From Symsagittifera roscoffensis (Eukaryota; Xenacoelomorpha; Acoela; Convolutidae), in the NCBI RefSeq assembly GCF_963678635.1, contig NC_087065.1:50848452-50912451 (forward strand): 64,000 bases of DNA, given 5' to 3'. The translations under genes were made by a program, and so were the position numbers. Below the pieces are notes generated by a model. That model had not been told where the DNA came from. It made no database searches and worked only from the letters and a program-made list of their open reading frames with translations. Shown piece by piece: positions 47,576-59,578 of the stretch (position 1 is its first letter; every line of letters begins with the position of its first letter).

Positions 47576-48662
47576 TCAAAATGATATTTAGTTCAAATTC
47601 AGATAAAATAAATTTAATTTGAAAAAAAATCGGAAAATCAGCAACGTTTTTTCATCAAAATACTATTAAACGATAACTACTATTACAAACGTACTAAAAA
47701 GTAGTTTTATTCAAATTGAAATGAAATTGAGCATGTCAGCAGAGAAGAAGCAGAAATGTGTAAGAAAACTGTTTACGGTTAAAAGTTCAGATACCAATTA
47801 CAAGTCAATTACTCTCACAAGTGGCAAGTATCTTTATCTAGTTATTTCTAAAATATGATAGAACTAGTAAAATAACTTTAAATGAACTGTTATGAAAAAA
47901 TCGATATCCTTATCGAACACTGTCAAAAAGAATCTAACTTAAACATAAGCCAAAGCGATACTATGAACCAGAAAAGCTGATTAGCATTCAGGTTGCACAA
48001 AATATTTCGCCCACAGTTGTCACTTCAAGAAGCAAAATCGAAAACAAAGTGATTTCAAGAAAAGAGATGTAAATAGTTTCGAATCCAAATTACGAATGAG
48101 AAGGCGTCAAGACCATCTCTCACTTCAGACCCGGTAAGCTTTTTTCGGGTTGTGAAAATATGCTGAAAACAATTCCTCCACGTTATTCTTTTTTCCACGC
48201 TCATAAGGGTAATTGCAACAAAAAATGAGGTAAAAAAAATGGAAAATTCTTGAGATTTATGAGCACTAGATAAGGTTATAAATTTTTTAAACGATTTTAC
48301 AACTGTGGTAAATTTTTTTAATTCGAGGTTTCTTCTTAAAAATAAATATATAAACTGGTGCATATACAATTGCTTCAACAGTACGTCTAGAAGATGGAAG
48401 AAAGATAAAGAAAAAACAGCAGAATCAAAAGAATTTGGGAAACAAAAATTTGAGCAAAACATTCAGAAACTCCTGAACAAATAATCTGAAGTGACGTACG
48501 CGGAACTTATTGTGCGGCACAAGGTGGTACGAAATACAGTTTCGGATAAACTTTTTTTCTGTTTTTCCAAAAAAATTTGTAGAAGGATCAGTGGGCAATC
48601 TCATTGAAACCCTTTCAGCCACGACTTAGGTTCCAAAAAAACAATAACAATGTCTTCGTGTC
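47576..48662. other. Gene-poor flank of the array
   Basis: AT-rich. The plus strand around 47960-48080 contains a short open-looking stretch interrupted by stops; the minus strand has a 135-codon open frame (48055-48462) rich in Phe/Leu/Ser with no recognised domain or splice context. No gene is called. Confidence 0.35.
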
Positions 48663-49078
48663 GAAGAATTTATCAGATAAATTTTTCAGCCACGAAGATA
48701 GAAGTAACGAACGTTTTCCAAAAACTCTTCAGTTGTTTTCGGTATAGTTTTTAGGTTATTGTATATATGAAAAATTCTGTTTTGCGAAAAAACACAATCG
48801 CTTTTCACAAAAAAAGAGCAACAGAAAGTTTAGGGAATAATTGAAAAAATTTGAAATTTTGAAAGTTTTCAAAAAATTCTTTTGTTTTCAAAATTTCAAA
48901 TTTTTTCAGTTGTTCCCAAAACTTTGTGCTGCTTTTTTGTAAAAGGCGATTGTTATTTCGCAAAACAGAATATTTCATATATACAATAAACTAAACAATA
49001 ACGAAAACAACAGTGAAGAGTTTCTTGAAAACGTTCGTTACTTCTTTGTGGCTGAAAAATTCATCGGATAAATTCTTC
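48663..49078. mobile_element. Foldback element with about 200 bp inverted arms
   Basis: The left arm (48663-48864, starting gaagaatttatcagataaat) is the reverse complement, with scattered mismatches, of the right arm (48887-49078, ending atcggataaattcttc). Matching blocks include cgaacgttttc/gaaaacgttcg, attctgttttgcgaa/ttcgcaaaacagaat, caatcgcttttcac/aaaaggcgattg and gaaattttgaaa/tttcaaaatttc. The spacer is only about 22 bases. Likely a non-autonomous foldback or MITE-type transposon; no coding capacity. Confidence 0.85.
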
Positions 49079-51059
49079 TTCATCCAGCTTCGTTATCAAA
49101 TTAATTGTCGTCCAGCTCAGTGTCAACAAATTGGTGTATAACTCGAAGAACTCGAAGAAGAAGACCAAATTTTCTTTACACGAGAAATTATTATTAAATA
49201 TGAAAACTGAATCATGGCTGAAAGCTCTCCCTACGATCTTTCCTCGAGCTCCTAACACTCGGCTGCAAAAAACCATGCGCCGCCATAGCTCCTTCTCACT
49301 TTGTGAAGCGCTTGGAACAGAAAGTTTCGCTCGATTAGTGGCTTATATTCCAATTTTTCTTAGTTTTCACTACCTGGCTCAAAAAAAGAAACAGAATAGA
49401 AGAAATAAATTAAACTAACAACTTTAGCATCGAGTTCAGGCATACATTGACTAAAAATGAAATCATGTATCATCTCCATAAAAAGAAACACTAATCTAAT
49501 AACAGGTATGAATGTATCTCATTGACACAAGATCAATTAAAGATAATAAATATAAAGCACAGCTCGTTCAAAATTTCCAAATTTACAAAACTTGTTGAAA
49601 GCTTAAGTACAAAAACATACATTTTACCAAGATAAACTAGATTCAAAGTTTTAGTTTCGAGTTAACTCAGTGTCAGCTTCAAATAGATCGTCGAATTTCT
49701 AAGAGCGATGTTGTTGCTGGATTTGACAACTTGCTAGAGAAAAAATCAGCCGCCATCTAATCCGATTTTAGGACCTCATAAGCAGGGTTGTGGACGTTTG
49801 TGGGTATCGTCGGTAGTAGAAGGTATTTGGCAGTTCCGAATTTGAAGAGTGTTCGTCTCATTCGATCCACTAAATGATGATATGGCAGAGTTACAGATTA
49901 AGTAGAACTCTTTGTTGGTGTCAATGGCTGGACGTATTCTCTTTTTTACAACAATCAAAATAAATTCTCACACTACATACATTAGTACATTAGCAAAATA
50001 ACATTTACAGCTCCATTCGTGTTCTGATACGTATAATTTCATCAAATTATAGTATATGAATTCATTGCATTGGGGGGGGGGGGGTAGGAGGTCAGATCAG
50101 AAATAGGCTGACAAACATGATTTCTAGGTCTGTTGATAAAGTGAGCTGCAATGGATCTTTTAGGAGCTTGTGCGAATGAGTTGATATTGAGTGCGGAATC
50201 TACCTATCAGTCCGAGTCGAAATAGGATGTCTGCCGCTGCTCATAGACAGATACTTGTTTACAGTTTAGAGCAAAATGGGTTCTTTTTCGGAAAACAGTG
50301 TAAAAGATAATAAATATTGATTGGTTGTGTTAGGTAGATCCAGTTAAGTTCAGTCGCTGCACATATAAAGACAGATAGCAGAGAGAAAAACAATGAAAAA
50401 GGAGGCGAGAAACTACATAGCAGTTGTTTAATCAGTTTCAGTTTTACTCGGCCAAGAAGCGAAGGAAGGCTCTTCACCACTTCATGACACGGGACAAAAT
50501 GACACGAAACAAAATGACACTTGACAAGAAGAGCAGAGAGAAACAACCAAATACAGTCGTGTTGAAAAGCGTGCTGCTATATGAGAGATAAGTGTGATGA
50601 AAACATATTCTTGCGGATAAAAGGAAAGATAGGGGCAATAACCGTTTCACTGTTTGTTGTTTAAAAAACGCTTATAATTGTTTTATGCCACAGCTAATTC
50701 TAAGCATGTACAGGAGCGACAAAGGAGAAGCGAGCTCCGGAATGTCGCCATGAGGAAAAACACTGACATATCTTTTTTTCACACCATGATATCCGGGAGT
50801 GAGCTTAATAGAATGTCCATCCCCTATTATTGACTACAACTATCCTTAAAACATTTAGTGAGAAAGCAGCCAAGCAAACGTTGGTTAGGCCAAATTGATC
50901 CTTTCTCGTGATTCATTTCAAAAGAGTAGTTATGTTTTTTTTGTCGGTTGACATGTGATTTTCAACTATCAAATTTTGAGTCGTTTAGAAGTCACCAAAA
51001 CCTATAAACGAAACATGCACATGAACACATTGAGCAGTTGCATCATAACATTATAAACA
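49079..51059. other. Lower-copy DNA, no assignable gene
   Basis: Holds a plus-strand open frame at about 49131-49418 (Lys/Arg-rich start, hydrophobic LVAYIPIFLSFHYL near its end) that overlaps an equally long minus-strand frame; neither shows a known domain. A 13-base poly-G run lies at 50072-50084 and a short 'acaaaatgacacgaa' duplication at 50492-50522. Confidence 0.35.
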
Positions 51060-51290
51060 ATTGTCAGAATTAGTGAAATATCTTATTGAACACGTTTTTT
51101 CTGAATTAGCATATTTTTTTTGTCTGGCAGAATTGCAGAATTATTGTAATGAACATGTTCGGTTTTTTTTTCTGAAACAGCGAATTATTCTGTGTTTTTT
51201 TTCTGGCAGAGTTAGCGAATTATTCAATTTTTTCTGGCAGAAATAGAGAATTATCCTTATGAACATGTTGTTTCTGCTCCATTCAGAAAC
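51060..51290. repeat. Minisatellite, about 45 bp unit 'ttttttctggcagaattagcgaattatt'
   Basis: Four to five diverged units are visible, each with a T run, 'ctggcaga(g/a)tt(a/g)gc/gaattatt' and in three places 'tgaacatgtt'. The longest matches are between the units near 51115, 51165, 51205 and 51235. Confidence 0.75.
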
Positions 51291-52458
51291 ACACTATACC
51301 AGCCAAGCCCAATTTACTAGCATATGGAAACAAGATGAAATTTACACATGTAGCTCTAATGATATAGCGTGATTGGTACGACAGAACCGCGCATACTTAC
51401 TCATAATTATCAGAGAACAAACAGAAATTCTAACTGAAGAGCCAAAAAACTGTTTTTTGTTCATAAAACTTATACAAATTAGAGCTTTTACTGACTTACC
51501 TCTTTGATTAATCCCTACAATTGCACGAAAAAAGGGGTAAATAGTTACTAGGTACAAAATCCACAGATTCTTTAAGAGGGGCATTGATATAGTTCTTTAT
51601 AGGGGTGGGGATTCTGTGATTCTGTACTAGGTACCATATGAGGGAAGGGGGGGGGGGGGGGGTAGTTGAAGATATTCGTTTGCTTTCATTTCATATGCTT
51701 CTTTCAAATTGGGCTCTGAGAATTTGATTTTACGGCAACGCATGGCAATTGTGCAGTTTATGAAAAAGTTTAGTTTTCAGACATTCTCCAAAATGGGAAA
51801 ACAAATCAACTATTGACTAAGACACAGATTACAAAACTCCAACGGAAAACTAAAGTTTCAAACAAACAAAGGTTTTCGAGCTCAAACTATTGTTATTTTT
51901 TAAACAAAAGTGACAATCTGCTCGGACCTTACAGTTAGTTTCAATTTTAAATCAATGTAAGTTATCAACTTTTCTGGGTTTATCGAGAGCTTGTTTTGTT
52001 AATTTGTCAAAAACACTATAATGATACGAACAGCATGGAAGAAACTGGGCCCAGTTGATGGCTATGGGAAAAGAATGAATAGAAAAGTTCAGATACCTCA
52101 AGCTGCTCTGTTTAATATGCTTGCAAAAAGATGAAAAGTGGTATCAATGTTGGCAAAGCTACAACGTCACATCACAGCCAGTCAACCACAAGTTAGAGTC
52201 AGAACAACCTTCACCACAGCTGAGCGGAGCTGCATTTGCAACATGTCCACAAAGATTGTCCTTACAGTTTGGTGAAGCTCAGTAACTAACTAAATCAATG
52301 TCTTTTCTTTTTTTACTGGATTGCATTCATCGAAAACTGATAGTTGTGCGCCATTTTTTGAGAAGATTAAAAACATATGTGGATAGATAAACTACCTAAA
52401 ACATTCAACTGACGCGGTAAGGCTTCGCCAAAACTGACTACATGAATTCACAACTTAC
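51291..52458. other. Lower-copy DNA around a candidate microexon
   Basis: Contains a 16-base poly-G run (51647-51662). On the minus strand a 15-base segment (51500-51514) is bounded by TTTTTTCGTGCAATTGTAG and GTAAGT. Otherwise no gene-like structure. Confidence 0.3.
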
Positions 52459-52512
52459 TTTCGGCTCCTTTTTCTACTGAAAGCTGCATCGAAACTCTGC
52501 CGGAAATATTCA
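52459..52512 (-). CDS. Candidate 54-base internal exon, gene unknown
   Basis: Bounded on the minus strand by an acceptor (TATTTTTACCAG|TG) and a strong donor (GAAA|GTAAGT). Its length is a multiple of three and one frame is open, reading NISGRVSMQLSVEKGAE. The 15-base candidate at 51500-51514 downstream on the same strand is also a multiple of three and stays open when continued in that phase. I do not recognise the peptide. Short AT-rich segments with splice-like ends occur by chance, so this is weak. Confidence 0.2.
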
Positions 52513-54264
52513 CTGGTAAAAATATCGTGTTTTTTCTTCTCGGAAAAGCTGGTTAAAAAGACAGTTTTTAATTATGTTTGATGAACAGTTAGGACAAGAC
52601 AACGCAACCCCAGTCTACACGCAAAACAGAAATGATATTTAGCGACTGACTAATTGCAACTCCGTTTATTGGCGTGGAAACGTACAATGAGCCTACCGAT
52701 CACTTTTGCTGTTCGGTTTGTTTGACTGATTGTGATCGTTTCGTTTATTCACACCGGAGCAGATTCATTTTCATGACTGATGCACTCTGAACATATATAA
52801 TGGCAAACAACCAATTGAGCTGAAGTATTACACCAGAGCCACAGACTCCTTGGCCGAAAAGAGAAAGAAGAGGGTAACAATGAAATACAGAATGGTGACG
52901 ACTACTACCACTGCACTTGCCATCCTAATCACATAACTACAAAACTGAAGCCGGTGAGGTAAATTGAGTAAACATTTTGAATAATAACAAACACAAAATT
53001 AACACAAAAGCAATCCAATCTGGTATTCAAATGACGGCTTTTGTGCTTTGATATGAACATTTCAATTGGCTTGCTGACCGGTTTTTGTGAGATGTCTAAA
53101 GAGTGGTTGGGAACTTTTCCAATTGAGCCCACTATTGCACATATGATCACCAACAAAAACAGGCGGGAATTATGACAATTGATGATTGGCGCTGAACAGT
53201 TAGAAACTAAACACATCACACGTAGGCTGAGAAGAGACAGACATCTGTTGAAGCCAAGTAGGAGTTGGGATTATTAAGACAGGGAGAGAAAGAATCCCTA
53301 CTGTATCTGGGGACAAGGAGACAAAAAAGATAGATAGAGAGAGAATGAGGAGGTTATGAAGATACTACATGTCGCAGTAGTCTGGTTACTGCGAATTTGG
53401 CTGACTGAATTGAATAGAATGTTCACAGTAGTGTTGTGTTGTACATCTAATGATCAATCAGAGACTGAGGAGGAGGAGAGAGAGAAGACACATTGTATTC
53501 GCTCACTTACAAGCAAGTTAAACTAGCCATACCAAGTTGCAGTTGGTTAATGAAGCGAGCCAGGCTTCTTTAGACACGACACCAATACACAACTGCACAC
53601 CTGTTCGGTTACGCGTATTACAGCACGTACACGACTAACGATCACATTTACTGATGAGTATGATGTATGCAATGCAGAGTGACCTCACCTGATTACTTTC
53701 ACTTGCAGCTGAGGGACACAGAAGAGGAAGAGGGCCATCCCAGAATACTCATCACATCCATGAATGCTTCAACCCAGTCACCACATTCTTGTACTTGCCA
53801 CACAACAAACTGTTTCCTTCGCAAAACTTACAGCCAATATTTATTTCACTACCAATGTGACTAATTGACTGAATAATAAGTCAACTTCTGAAGAAATATT
53901 AAATACTTGGGACTTTATGGTGTACCTGGTGATAAAGGGTCTGGTAAGTTAGGGTAAAAAAAATTGTTGGCACAGATATCTTTCGACAGTGATCCTTTGT
54001 TTTAGGCGATTGTTTCAACCAGTGCCATTCAAGTTAATACAATTCAACTCCCTTGTTACTTCAACTGCATTGATTAGCGAGGGATAAATTCTTAACGAAT
54101 TGAAGGGCGGCGTGCTATACAATAGTAGCGTGGTAAGTTGAACTGAATTCTTTAATTCTAAGGCGACAACACAACACACGAAGACAATATTTCAAAAATA
54201 GTGCCAGTCACAAAGATAAAAATCAATTTCTTCTTCTTTTTTCTAATCTTCTCTTTCATTTCAG
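52513..54264. other. Lower-copy DNA with purine-rich tracts
   Basis: Has GA-rich stretches (about 53283-53350 and 53466-53490). It also has alternative splice-like sites on both strands near 53680-53715 that cannot all be real. The plus-strand donor TCTG|GTAAGTTAG at 53950/53951 precedes the acceptor at 54264. No confident gene. Confidence 0.3.
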
Positions 54265-54461
54265 AGAATCCTTGTTTTCCACAGCCAAACAAACAACAAA
54301 CAGTCAACAATGATCCGTCGATTGACAGGTAGTAACGCATTAATAGGAAGTAGAAGTGTACTAACAAATAACCAAACAATGAGTACAAAACATCAACAAC
54401 AACAAATCACACAAGGTGATTCGAATGATGACATGGACAAAAAATTCATGAAACACTAAGA
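54265..54461 (+). CDS. Candidate terminal coding exon, gene unknown
   Basis: A strong plus-strand acceptor (long C/T tract then TTTCAG at 54264) is followed by an open frame that contains ATG at 54310 and ends at TAA 54459-54461. From that ATG the peptide is 50 residues, begins MIRRLTGSNALIGSRSV (basic and Ser-rich, somewhat like a mitochondrial presequence) and ends in a hydrophilic Gln/Asp/Lys tail. A donor at 53950 about 314 bases upstream would join in phase. An AATAAA lies at about 54723. Family unknown; the antisense strand is also open here, which lowers confidence. Confidence 0.25.
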
Positions 54462-56167
54462 AAACACCTGTTTTTTATTCCTTTCTGCTTCATTTTTTTA
54501 TCGGGTCAATATTGTTAATCATAAATTTATAAACCATTATAAAGTCAAAAAATGTCGGTTCACCCGAAAAAGTTAGTATGTGTTTAGTGGTGTTTTGGGA
54601 TGTGAAAAGAGGAGCGGCGGAAATGAAATGAAGTGGGGTCTAGCTTAGATTAGATTAAACTGCGGGTTCTGTTCTGTATCCACCCGAGATGTATCACTAG
54701 TAACCGAAAGCGTGATAGCGGGAATAAATAAACTACTCGAACGAATAAGACACAATACACTCTAATGGCTCAACGATGAAAACAGTCGGGTTATGATCAG
54801 AATGATTGGCAGTTAATCGAATCAACATCAACCAGGCAAAACATCCAGCAATGTTTTGAAGCTAATTAAGTTTTGTTTCATCCTTTATCTTTAAAAGGTG
54901 GCTTTTGAAGCAGATTAGCAAGCAGAACTAGTATAGTTGTTCTTTTCTACATCTAACATGATAAGATGATAGCAGTCTGTTGTTATTGTTAAGGTAGTAT
55001 TGATTGAGTTGAGATAGTAGCAGGAGTAGGAGTCTTTCTCCTTCTCTCCTCTCACTTTAGGAGAGGCTTTTGGGCGGCCCTGTGTAGTCTAAATTGCAGC
55101 TGAGCTCAACATACAATCATAGCTCAAGTATGATTTGGTCGTATGTGTAGAAATAGAAAACGAGAAGACTATCTAACTCTAAATGCTTCTCTCTACTTTA
55201 TTGTCTAAATAACAAACCTGCTCCTTTTCATTCAATTGTGAAAATGTCCTTTTAATGTTTCACAGTAAAAATAGAGCGTAGATAGAGGTTGGATACGGTT
55301 CGATGATTAACTTGAAGTGGTGAAAAGAAAAGAATAGCAATGACCACCTGGCTCATAAATATTTATTCTATTTTCTTTCCTGCAGCAGCAGCTGTTTCTT
55401 TTTCGTTTCCAATGCCACCACCAGGTCATGTCAAAAATTAACCACGAGTCTATCTCAACAAAAAACATATAAATCAATCATTCAAAAAATCATCATAGTT
55501 TTATTCATTTTCACGTTGCGCAAGTTCGACTGATATTGAAAATTAGTTAAAGGATACGAGGACATTTTCATCAAATGTAGGTGGACTAAATTGGATCTAA
55601 ATTGCAAAGAGCAAACAGGTTAGCTGCTGAGTGAACAAGAGGGGTTAAAATAACTGTGAGGGGGATGGTTAGTTTGGTATTTCGAGCCAGATGTCTCCTC
55701 AGGTGCATAGATTCAAACCCAACCCTGCTGCAAAACCCAACCCACCGTCCAGCTTCTGTTTTTACAACATTTTAAAAAGCAGTTCTTCAATTGAGGCAAG
55801 TAAGATTACATCTGTTTTTGCTCCTTTTTCTCCCCAATATTCACTTTTCTCTTGTTTCTCTGTGGAGCGAAAAAATATTTAGCGTGTTTTACCACAACTG
55901 GTGGAATAATTGTTTGGCTTTCACCTTTCAGGGTTGTGCTTGAGTCACCTGTTTTCAGGAGGCGGGGTTATTTGCTGTCCGGTTATTTGTTAGCATTGAT
56001 TTCTTTACATGATATTTCAATTCGCAAACACATCAGACACTGATGTTCAACATCAATTTACACTCAATAACAGAGACTGTGCAACCGTTGTTACATCTAG
56101 AACAAAAGCATGTCGTATTTGTTAAGATTTTTTTTCAAACTGCATCCTTTCCGCTTATTTTTTTTAG
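54462..56167. other. Lower-copy DNA, no assignable gene
   Basis: Good acceptor-like tracts occur on the plus strand (ttttctttcctgcag at about 55382; gctttcacctttcag at about 55919), and short open frames follow each, but none can be chained into a convincing gene. Confidence 0.3.
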
Positions 56168-56446
56168 CAAAACACATGAAACGTTTAATGTAGCGAAAAT
56201 AGCTTTTGCTGCTAAAAAATATGAAAATAGCTTTTCTTCTGGTAAGCAAAAATATAATTTTTGTCAAAGAGTAAAGCTAATTTGTATCTACTTGTTTTTA
56301 GCTTTTTGTGAAGACAGGCAATGTAGCTCTTCGTTTTATAGTGTTTTTGGTTTTTTTTTCTGTGCAGATGGCGGTTGTGGAGGCAAGAAACAGATTTCGA
56401 TTTCTAATCATTTTTTGCCTCGGCCACATCATTGGCATCATTTTAG
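56168..56446 (+). CDS. Candidate three-exon cluster with short introns (weak Kunitz-like signature)
   Basis: Three plus-strand segments can be read as exons: 56168-56241, 56302-56322 and 56368-56446, separated by 60- and 45-base introns. Each acceptor has a good pyrimidine tract (CTTATTTTTTTTAG, CTACTTGTTTTTAG, TTTTTTTTTCTGTGCAG). Donors are GTAAGC and a weak GTAGCT. Joined in phase, the middle of the product has the C-x7-C spacing and Tyr-Gly-Gly-Cys-Gly-Gly core of Kunitz inhibitors, with a Tyr at the expected position before it. The other four Kunitz cysteines and the invariant Phe are absent. Alternatively the last segment alone, from ATG 56368, gives a short peptide with one hydrophobic helix and a Lys/Arg tail. 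Neither reading is secure. Confidence 0.2.
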
Positions 56447-57115
56447 GTATAATTAAGAAGAAAATAGGAGAACAAAAAAGGAAAAGAGGATGAAGTAAAT
56501 GAAAGGCAAGTTACCAACTGGAACATGGGCGCTTCAAGCTGCCACATTTTACAAGGTTGGAAAACTTGGAAACAGAAAAGAAATGGTTTTAATCTATCAT
56601 AACAAAACAATAATACCGAGCAGATACCCACAACTACTAATTAAAAATAACCTCTAAGAAACAGCATGGTATAGTAGCTTTTCAGCAAATTTGATAAGTG
56701 TTTGCAATTAGAACCCTTACAAAATACCTCTTCCTAGTTCACTGCTTTCTACCTTGGACATCAAATCTCTGTTCGCCTCACAGTAACAACTTTTCGCATC
56801 TCCGAAACAAAATGAATGCAACTAGCTAAAATGGCCCTCAGATATTTGGGCATTTATAGAGATGGAGTTATGAAGAGAGGGACAGAAAGTAAGAAGCGAA
56901 GCGAAAGATAGATACTGCATGCTCATTGGCGATAGATGAGTGGGGACAAGGGGCGGGTTATCTGTTCAACCCGCCCATGGGTCCCCCCAGTAGATCACAT
57001 CACATCAGATCACGTGGGTGTCCATAATATCAGTCTGATTAATTCTTACGATCAAAATGAGCCAGAGACAGCAGACAAAGAATTACGTTCCCCTCCCACT
57101 ACTAATACTACTTAC
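56447..57115. other. Lower-copy DNA, no assignable gene
   Basis: On the minus strand a segment near 56735-56830 is open for about 30 codons and ends at a donor-like GAAGAG|GTATTT; its Cys-containing peptide is not recognised. Nothing else seen. Confidence 0.3.
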
Positions 57116-57180
57116 CCGCCCATACAACTCATGTTTCGTAGTACCTTCGTAATGTCATTGTGCTTTGATGACATGGCCAT
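57116..57180 (-). CDS. Candidate first coding exon, gene unknown
   Basis: On the minus strand, ATGGCC at 57180 opens a frame of 21 codons (MAMSSKHNDITKVLRNMSCM start) that meets a good donor, GGCGG|GTAAGTAGT. Start context GGGAACATGG is acceptable. I could not find a following exon in phase, and the peptide matches no family I know. Confidence 0.2.
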
Positions 57181-59554
57181 GTTCCCTTAATACATTTGGA
57201 GTAAAGACGCGGGGGGGGGGGGGGGCTGTAAAGATTAAAACTCTAGCGAGTAACTCAGTAGCTTAACTTAAAAAAATTCACCCGTATTCTACTAAAATGA
57301 ACAGTTTTGATTCGATAAAAAAGTACAAGAGTGCCATTAAAGCATGTCATTTGGGTCAAAAGCCTCTTGTAGTATCGCGGGGAATGCCTCTCTCGTGCCA
57401 GAATGCTTCAAAAAGACTATTGTTTAGCGATTATTGTTCAGCCTAGGAAAATGTGGAAAAACTATGTGGGAAAATGGGATCGGTCAATTTTGGACTGTTT
57501 AAAGGACAATGATTGGTTTAAAAATTGATCGCTCATTTGGTATTTATCTGTCACGAGGAGAGGAGATTAGTGCCTCACTCTACGAGTGCAGTTAGGAAGA
57601 AAGATGAAAACAGAACAGTTAAGTCATTGTGTGTGGTTTGGTTGTAAGAGAAAAACACAACCTAGAATCGTGACTGGATGGATCTTCAGAAAACATGCCA
57701 TCTCGCTTATTGGTGGACAAACAAGTGGCAATGAGCAAAAAGTTCAGTTTCAATGTGAAGCAGGATTGACTGACATACGCAGCTATTTCTACTGTAAGTT
57801 TGATTCAGTCCATGTAATAGAATGGAAAAGTATACAATACAATACATGCAGCACGAGCAGCAAACACGCTGTCGTCATGAAAGGAAAGGAAGAAAAAAAG
57901 AAAGTTGAAAAAGTGACCACTATTGAACAAGGAAAATGATCCCGATAGAGATAACACAGACTCTTTCTCTCTCTCTATTTCACACACACAAACACACACA
58001 GGGACACAGCAGCAACTACTCGTGAATTACTATAGAATTGAGCTGAGAATACATTTTGAAATGGGAGAAAAACAGTAAACGTGTCCTCCACATGAATGTA
58101 GCAACAGATTCAAAAATCAACAAAAAAAGAGTTGAAGCAAAAGCTGAAAAAAATGAAGATAGCTTCAGCCAATACGACATGTCAAATAACGTGTCTGATT
58201 TCGTCCTCGAGAGCTTATTCAGTCTTCTTTCCTTCAGGGAAACTTGGTTTCCTTTTTCGAATCAACTGTGGCGAGAAAGAAATAACGCTTTATTAGTTCA
58301 AAAGAGGACAACAACACTAAGTAGAGGAAACTTCGGGACGGATTGGCAAAATAAACCCACTTGCACGATAAGCAACAGATTTAGTTGAAAATTAACAAAC
58401 ATTTATAAAACTACTTTCAAAAGACAGTAAAGAAATAATGGACAGTATAGAGAAACAAAAGAGAAAGAAAAATAGGTTAAGAAAAGGCTACCACATAAAT
58501 ATATATTTAGTTAAATCAGACGTATATAAGCAAAACAAAAACGGATAAAAGAAATAGAAAAGATTAAGGATTGATTTAGGAGACATAAGAAGACATTCAA
58601 GTAACTTTGGAGAGATAAAAGTGATAACATCGGATATGATGGAAGGCATTTGATAGTAAGTGCAGATGTATAAGAAGCAGATGTGAAATTTGGATGAAAG
58701 CGGGGGCGATCGACAGCAACTGAATGCCGACCCCACAGACAACCCCCACCCCTCCCATCCCATCCCACGAAGCCCAGGAGAGTAGGAGGAGGGGGGTTGA
58801 CCTGGGGTGGTGTTACTGCTTTCCAATCTGATGGCTGTGTGATTGTGTTGAAGTTGTGTGCCGTATAGCAGGAGGCGGTTTGGCAAGCGAGGTCGCATCC
58901 CTTACAAGTCAGAAGTGCGAACATACTGATACCGATAGACATAACAATCCTGTGCCACTCACTACCAAGCATACAGAAACATCACTCACTGCTCACGCTT
59001 TGCTTTGCTTCACCCACCAACAAATACAAATGTGATGTGACAATGACGACTGTGATGCAATGTAACAAATGGTGCATTGAGCATGTCCTTGTCAGGCATG
59101 TATGTTGACTTGTTTTGAAAAGAGATTGACCTCTGAAGAATTGCTCATTTCCAAATTCAGAATTAGTTCATAACGTCATTTTGGATCCAATTAATTGCAC
59201 AGTCATCGCATTTTGTAAGTCTAAAGGGTTAACAATTATCTTAAGGCCTAACAATAACAAGTAAAAGAAAGCGTAAATTCAGCTATTAGAAACAGAAAAA
59301 AAAAGTTTTTTTTTTTGATTTTTTGCTGCTTATCAATGGTCAAACGTGGGAAAATTTGGCCAATCCGTCCAAAAAACTACTAGATATTTATGATTAAGAA
59401 AGAAAGAGCAATTTGCAGGCTGTATGTGCTCTACAACCGCACTGTATGTATATTAGAATGTGGAATGTAGGGGAGGTTGAGGGAAATAGAACTATTTGTA
59501 TATAGATAGACAGATAAGATATGAATAATGAAATGGTATGGCACCAACAGACTG
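57181..59554. other. Lower-copy DNA with microsatellites, no assignable gene
   Basis: Contains a 15-base poly-G run (57211-57225) and a TC/CA microsatellite (57961-58000). A plus-strand open frame (about 57586-57939) meets a donor-like CTACT|GTAAGTTTG at 57791 but has no recognised domain. The overlapping minus-strand frames at 58488-58972 are low-information. A second long T/A run is at about 59287-59315. Confidence 0.3.
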
Positions 59555-59578
59555 GAGAAAGAGAGAGAGAGAGAGAGC
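59555..59578. repeat. (GA)n microsatellite
   Basis: About 12 GA units with one interruption. Purine-rich sequence continues to about 59642. Confidence 0.9.

Noticed and set aside
53926-53960. Collagen-like Gly-X-Y reading (GVPGDKGSG)
   Set aside because: Only three triplets in one frame, soon followed by a stop. Too short to support a collagen exon, and a donor site interrupts it.
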